9,620 nt of DNA, from assembly GCA_902783215.1 (NCBI GenBank), contig CACZQD010000046.1, positions 1 through 9,620 on the forward strand, written 5' to 3'. The notes below the pieces were generated by a model, which was given only the letters and a program-made list of their open reading frames with translations, did not search any database and was not told where the DNA came from. This document shows, piece by piece, positions 7,100 through 9,620 of the stretch (the first letter of the stretch is position 1; each line of letters opens with the position of its first letter). Source of the DNA: an uncultured Erysipelotrichaceae bacterium (lineage in GTDB: Bacteria; Bacillota_I; Bacilli_A; RF39; UBA660). The position numbers and the translations under genes were made by a program.

Positions 7100-8444
7100 T
7101 TTTCTCCAATTCTCCTTTAACAATACTTAAAAATGGTTCAGATATATTGTGTTTATTATTAAAACCCGTCATTATTTCATTATTAAATTCTAGATTATAA
7201 TTATCTTTATAATATTGAAGTAAATATGGTAAATTATCCTTTAATTCATTTATTACCAAACTTACTGCATATCTAACTTCACTATAAGTACCTACACATT
7301 CAAACGGTTTTTTATCACTATATCCTAAAAGTTCTATAAAAGTATTTAGTAATTCTTTATCTTCAAATAAATCTTTACCAAATATATCTATTAATTTATC
7401 TTTATATAAGAAAGGACTTAATATGGTATAAACAAATAAACATTTTGGACAATGTCCACACCATATCCAAGGATTTTCTTTACTACCAACATTACAACTT
7501 TTAAATACTTTATGATATTTTTCATAACTAGAAAATAGCATACCTATTTGAAATTCCGTTAGACATCTTAAAATACTAAAGTATTTAATATCAATATTAA
7601 AATATTTTTTAGTATAATTATAAAAATCTAGTTCAAATTCATATGTTTTAGAATATTGATGATTAATATTAGTACCTATTACTGTAGCTTCATTCGCACT
7701 ACCTTCATTAGATAAAATAATATTCTTTCTTCCTGTTAAATAAGCTGATAAGTAAGCAATAAAAGCAAGTAATGATGAAAATGGTGTATGCCCATTTAAA
7801 AAACCTTTTTTATTTAATTCAATTATTTTAGGATCAATATATGTTCTTTTAATACGAATAGCTTTATTTTCATATCCAGCAACTCTAATAGTATCTTCAT
7901 GCGCACTTTTAGGATTCATAACAAAACAAGTATTTTCTTCATATAAATCTTTAAGTAATTCTAAAGCAACTATTGAATCTTTACCACCACCAATAGTAAT
8001 TAAATTACCATTACCTTGATAATCATTAGTAAATGTTAATTTTTCTCCTAAACACTCAATATTAACAAAATTATCCATTTCAGCACTTATTTTATTAATA
8101 TAGAAAAATTCACCTAAACCATTATAATATAATTTCTTAAACCAATTTATTTGATCTTGATCTAAGTAACCACATTTAACGATTATGTTCTTAGAACAAG
8201 TACATTTCCAATAACTTAATAGTTCAATCATACCAACATGAAAAGCTAAATAACTTAGTAAATTTTTATCAATATTTTTATTAATTATATCATTTTTACT
8301 TATTCTTAAATAAGTATTAAAATCCTCTAGATTTTCTATTATATAATGATTATGAATAACTAATTCATAATCAGTTTCACTTATTTCATATTTATCATAT
8401 ATAAAATTTTGATATTTTTCTCTTAACTCTAAATATTTATCCAT
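7065..8444 (-). CDS. murL: MurL: UDP-N-acetylmuramoyl-L-alanyl-L-glutamate epimerase
   Basis: This 459-residue cytoplasmic protein matches the MurL family, which in Xanthomonas works after MurD2 and inverts the terminal L-Glu of UDP-MurNAc-L-Ala-L-Glu to D-Glu using ATP and Mg2+. It carries a PP-loop pyrophosphatase motif, ITIGGGKDS (149-157), fitting adenylation of the glutamate carboxylate. GHTPFSSLLAF (218-228), the strongly conserved SNEGSANEAT (245-254), NHQYSKTYEFELDF (261-274) and a Cys cluster WCGHCPKC (328-335; C329, C332, C335) follow in the expected order. The length is close to what I recall for the family. The start has AGGAGG seven bases upstream and a promoter just before it. 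The 3' end overlaps murD by 35 bases. Other PP-loop enzymes share only the GGGKDS motif; the SNEGSANE and NHQYSK-EFE blocks plus a partner Mur ligase make MurL the best call. Confidence 0.9.
   Translation of the reverse strand: MDKYLELREKYQNFIYDKYEISETDYELVIHNHYIIENLEDFNTYLRISKNDIINKNIDKNLLSYLAFHVGMIELLSYWKCTCSKNIIVKCGYLDQDQINWFKKLYYNGLGEFFYINKISAEMDNFVNIECLGEKLTFTNDYQGNGNLITIGGGKDSIVALELLKDLYEENTCFVMNPKSAHEDTIRVAGYENKAIRIKRTYIDPKIIELNKKGFLNGHTPFSSLLAFIAYLSAYLTGRKNIILSNEGSANEATVIGTNINHQYSKTYEFELDFYNYTKKYFNIDIKYFSILRCLTEFQIGMLFSSYEKYHKVFKSCNVGSKENPWIWCGHCPKCLFVYTILSPFLYKDKLIDIFGKDLFEDKELLNTFIELLGYSDKKPFECVGTYSEVRYAVSLVINELKDNLPYLLQYYKDNYNLEFNNEIMTGFNNKHNISEPFLSIVKGELEKNVSKNHSKIKG
7104..7118 (-). 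promoter_or_regulatory. Double ribosome-binding site for murD inside murL
   Basis: On the minus strand AAAGGAG (7118-7112) and GGAG (7107-7104) lie 12 and 4 bases before ATG 7099, within the last codons of murL. They decide the murD start in favour of 7099 over the TTG at 7123. Confidence 0.6.
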
Positions 8445-8463
8445 AGAACATCCTCCTATGAAT

Positions 8464-8492
8464 ATTATATTATAAATATTAATTTAAATCAA
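8464..8492 (-). promoter_or_regulatory. Sigma-A-type promoter of murL-murD
   Basis: On the minus strand TTGATT (8492-8487) and a perfect TATAAT (8469-8464) are separated by exactly 17 bases. The predicted start near 8457 is the first base of the AGGAGG ribosome site (8457-8452), leaving a leader of about 13 bases. It sits right after the terminator of the preceding gene, so murL-murD is an independent transcription unit. Confidence 0.8.
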
Positions 8493-8512
8493 TTTATTTA
8501 TTATAATATATC

Positions 8513-8539
8513 AAAAAGGAGTTTAATAAAATAAACTCC
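8513..8539 (-). terminator. Intrinsic terminator after the DUF6273-type protein gene
   Basis: On the minus strand a perfect 8-bp stem GGAGTTTA/TAAACTCC with a 6-base loop is followed by five T (8517-8513). It lies 16 bases past the stop codon of the upstream gene. Confidence 0.9.
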
Positions 8540-8555
8540 AAAACAAATCTTATTA

Positions 8556-9620
8556 TTATATTTTTAACTTATATGGATCAGAACTAGTTCCAGTACCACT
8601 TGCAATTTTAACAGATGATTTTAGATAAGTAACTGGGCGAATTGAAGTAGATATAGAAACTCCTGTATCCATTAAACTACCATCTGCTAATACCCAAAAT
8701 GAATGGTAAGAATTAATAGGACAAGGAGAAATTAGCCACCAAGTCGTTGCTAACTTGTACATCCATCCATTCTCTGAAAAATACTCACCACATTTAGATC
8801 CATCTTTATAACAATTATAATCTACTCCATTTGCATATGTATAATATACATCACTAGGGTATGCTAATGCTATATTATTTGCATATTTTATACTACGATT
8901 TTCATACTTTCTTCTAGTTCCTCGCTCCCATGCATACATATCACTTGCTGTTCCATAGTGGGTTGTTGAATCATATGTCCTCCCACCCAAGTATATCTCT
9001 GCAGGTTCAATCATTTTTCTAGCAGTATCACTTAAATTAGTATAGTAATCTCCATTTAAATATGTATTAAGTGTTGACGTTGGCCATTCATTTTCGAGTG
9101 GTGAAGCTGAATCCCAATCCATATCACTAGATAATTTTTCATCTTTGATTATCTTTATTCTTTGTGATGTATTTCCATTTTCATCTTCTGCGGTAAAGAT
9201 TCCGATTATCCTCCATGTTTCTCCATTAAAATCTACATAGTTATATGGATCATTCCCGATATATCGGTAATCTGTTAAGGCAGGTGTTTGTTCTGTAGCT
9301 GGATGTTCAAATGTATACATTTGATGTGAAGCATCACTTCCTGATGTATATGTTGTTACATTCACATCATTTGTTTTTTCTAGTAAAGTATCTACAGCTA
9401 TTTTTGAAGATTCTTCTTGATGATTATTTCCTTGATTTTCTTCTTTAGTATTACAGCTTGTATCATTACTTTTTTCTACCTTACCATTTTCATAATCATA
9501 TCCAGTTCCTGTTCCACCAACAACTTTACAACACGTTAGTTTTAATTTCCCATTTGCATCTGGTTTTATTGGTTTATCACATTCTACTTCATTTCCTTTA
9601 TAATCTAAATTATCTGGAAG
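8556..9620 (-). CDS. Surface protein with DUF6273/C-type-lectin-like domain, probably pilin-anchored; 5' end beyond window
   Basis: The frame is open from base 9620 to TAA at 8556 (354 codons). A GTG at 9365 is internal and not a start, since the preceding 85 codons read as protein. These include a Cys-bearing part (VECDKPIKPDANGKLKLTCC, 12-31), YDYENGKVEK (41-50) and a polar linker. YDYENGKVE resembles KYDYIGGKLKE in the prepilin-like protein at 3589-4680, so the missing N-terminus may be a prepilin leader. After the linker come MYTFEHPATEQTPALTDYRY (111-130), YVDFNGETWRIIGIF (128-142 region), WWLISP (294-299), IRPVTYLKS (327-335) and a closing GTGTSSDPYKL. The TWRIIG start and WWLISP...RPV end are what I associate with DUF6273-like folds. 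Hand counts give about 36% G+C over sampled rows against about 17-30% in neighbours. The role is probably extracellular binding; the ligand is unknown. A strong terminator follows. Confidence 0.82.
   Translation of the reverse strand, partial: LPDNLDYKGNEVECDKPIKPDANGKLKLTCCKVVGGTGTGYDYENGKVEKSNDTSCNTKEENQGNNHQEESSKIAVDTLLEKTNDVNVTTYTSGSDASHQMYTFEHPATEQTPALTDYRYIGNDPYNYVDFNGETWRIIGIFTAEDENGNTSQRIKIIKDEKLSSDMDWDSASPLENEWPTSTLNTYLNGDYYTNLSDTARKMIEPAEIYLGGRTYDSTTHYGTASDMYAWERGTRRKYENRSIKYANNIALAYPSDVYYTYANGVDYNCYKDGSKCGEYFSENGWMYKLATTWWLISPCPINSYHSFWVLADGSLMDTGVSISTSIRPVTYLKSSVKIASGTGTSSDPYKLKI

Noticed and set aside
7100..7123. TTG at 7123 as the murD start
   Set aside because: No Shine-Dalgarno precedes it, while ATG 7099 has two GGAG cores and gives a normal MurD N-terminus.
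9363..9365. GTG at 9365 as the start of the DUF6273-type gene
   Set aside because: The frame stays open to the window edge with sensible protein (Cys motif, YDYENGK, linker), no ribosome site precedes the GTG, and a start here would leave no signal sequence.
8556..9620. Diversity-generating retroelement target
   Set aside because: No reverse transcriptase, accessory gene or template repeat is visible in the window; kept only as a test under the variable-segment finding.

Overview
The window is AT-rich, roughly a quarter G+C by eye. All genes lie on the minus strand. Shine-Dalgarno sites are strong (AAGGAGG type) and intrinsic terminators are compact. The complete and near-complete genes contain about 21 Trp codons, all TGG, so the standard bacterial code applies. 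Peptidoglycan-precursor genes are present, so this is not a wall-less Mycoplasma. The best guess is a low-GC, gut-associated Bacilli lineage (RF39/Erysipelotrichia-like). That placement rests on composition and on the pilin-like DUF6273-type surface proteins, and is inference.

Layout in transcription order (right to left). (1) 9620-8556: the 3' part of a secreted or pilin-like protein with a DUF6273/C-type-lectin-like C-terminal domain, clearly richer in G+C than its neighbours, followed by a perfect hairpin terminator. (2) 8492-5739: a self-contained operon with a near-consensus promoter, murL (PP-loop ATP-dependent epimerase), an overlapping murD-type ligase and a terminator. Together they look like the alternative route to D-Glu in peptidoglycan: MurD2 adds L-Glu to UDP-MurNAc-L-Ala and MurL inverts it. 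(3) 5726-424: a second operon with an extended -10 promoter. It holds a coiled-coil single-pass membrane protein of unknown function, a type IV prepilin with a DUF6273-like head, a terminator-like hairpin, a CtpE/Exp7-type P-type cation ATPase and a ZIP metal transporter that overlaps it by 4 bases (ATGA). A strong terminator ends it. (4) 288-1: the 5' part of a PD-(D/E)XK nuclease-family transposase-like (Rpn/YhgA-like) gene, cut by the window edge.

The most notable content is the murL-murD pair, a two-gene alternative to glutamate racemase plus classical MurD, apparently in a low-GC Firmicute. Next are the two DUF6273-type surface proteins that flank it, one complete with a prepilin signal and paired with an unknown membrane protein, the other compositionally distinct. 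I saw no tRNA, rRNA, CRISPR array or insertion sequence. No stretch longer than 300 bases lacks a gene; the longest gap (289-452) holds a terminator and the leader of the nuclease-like gene.
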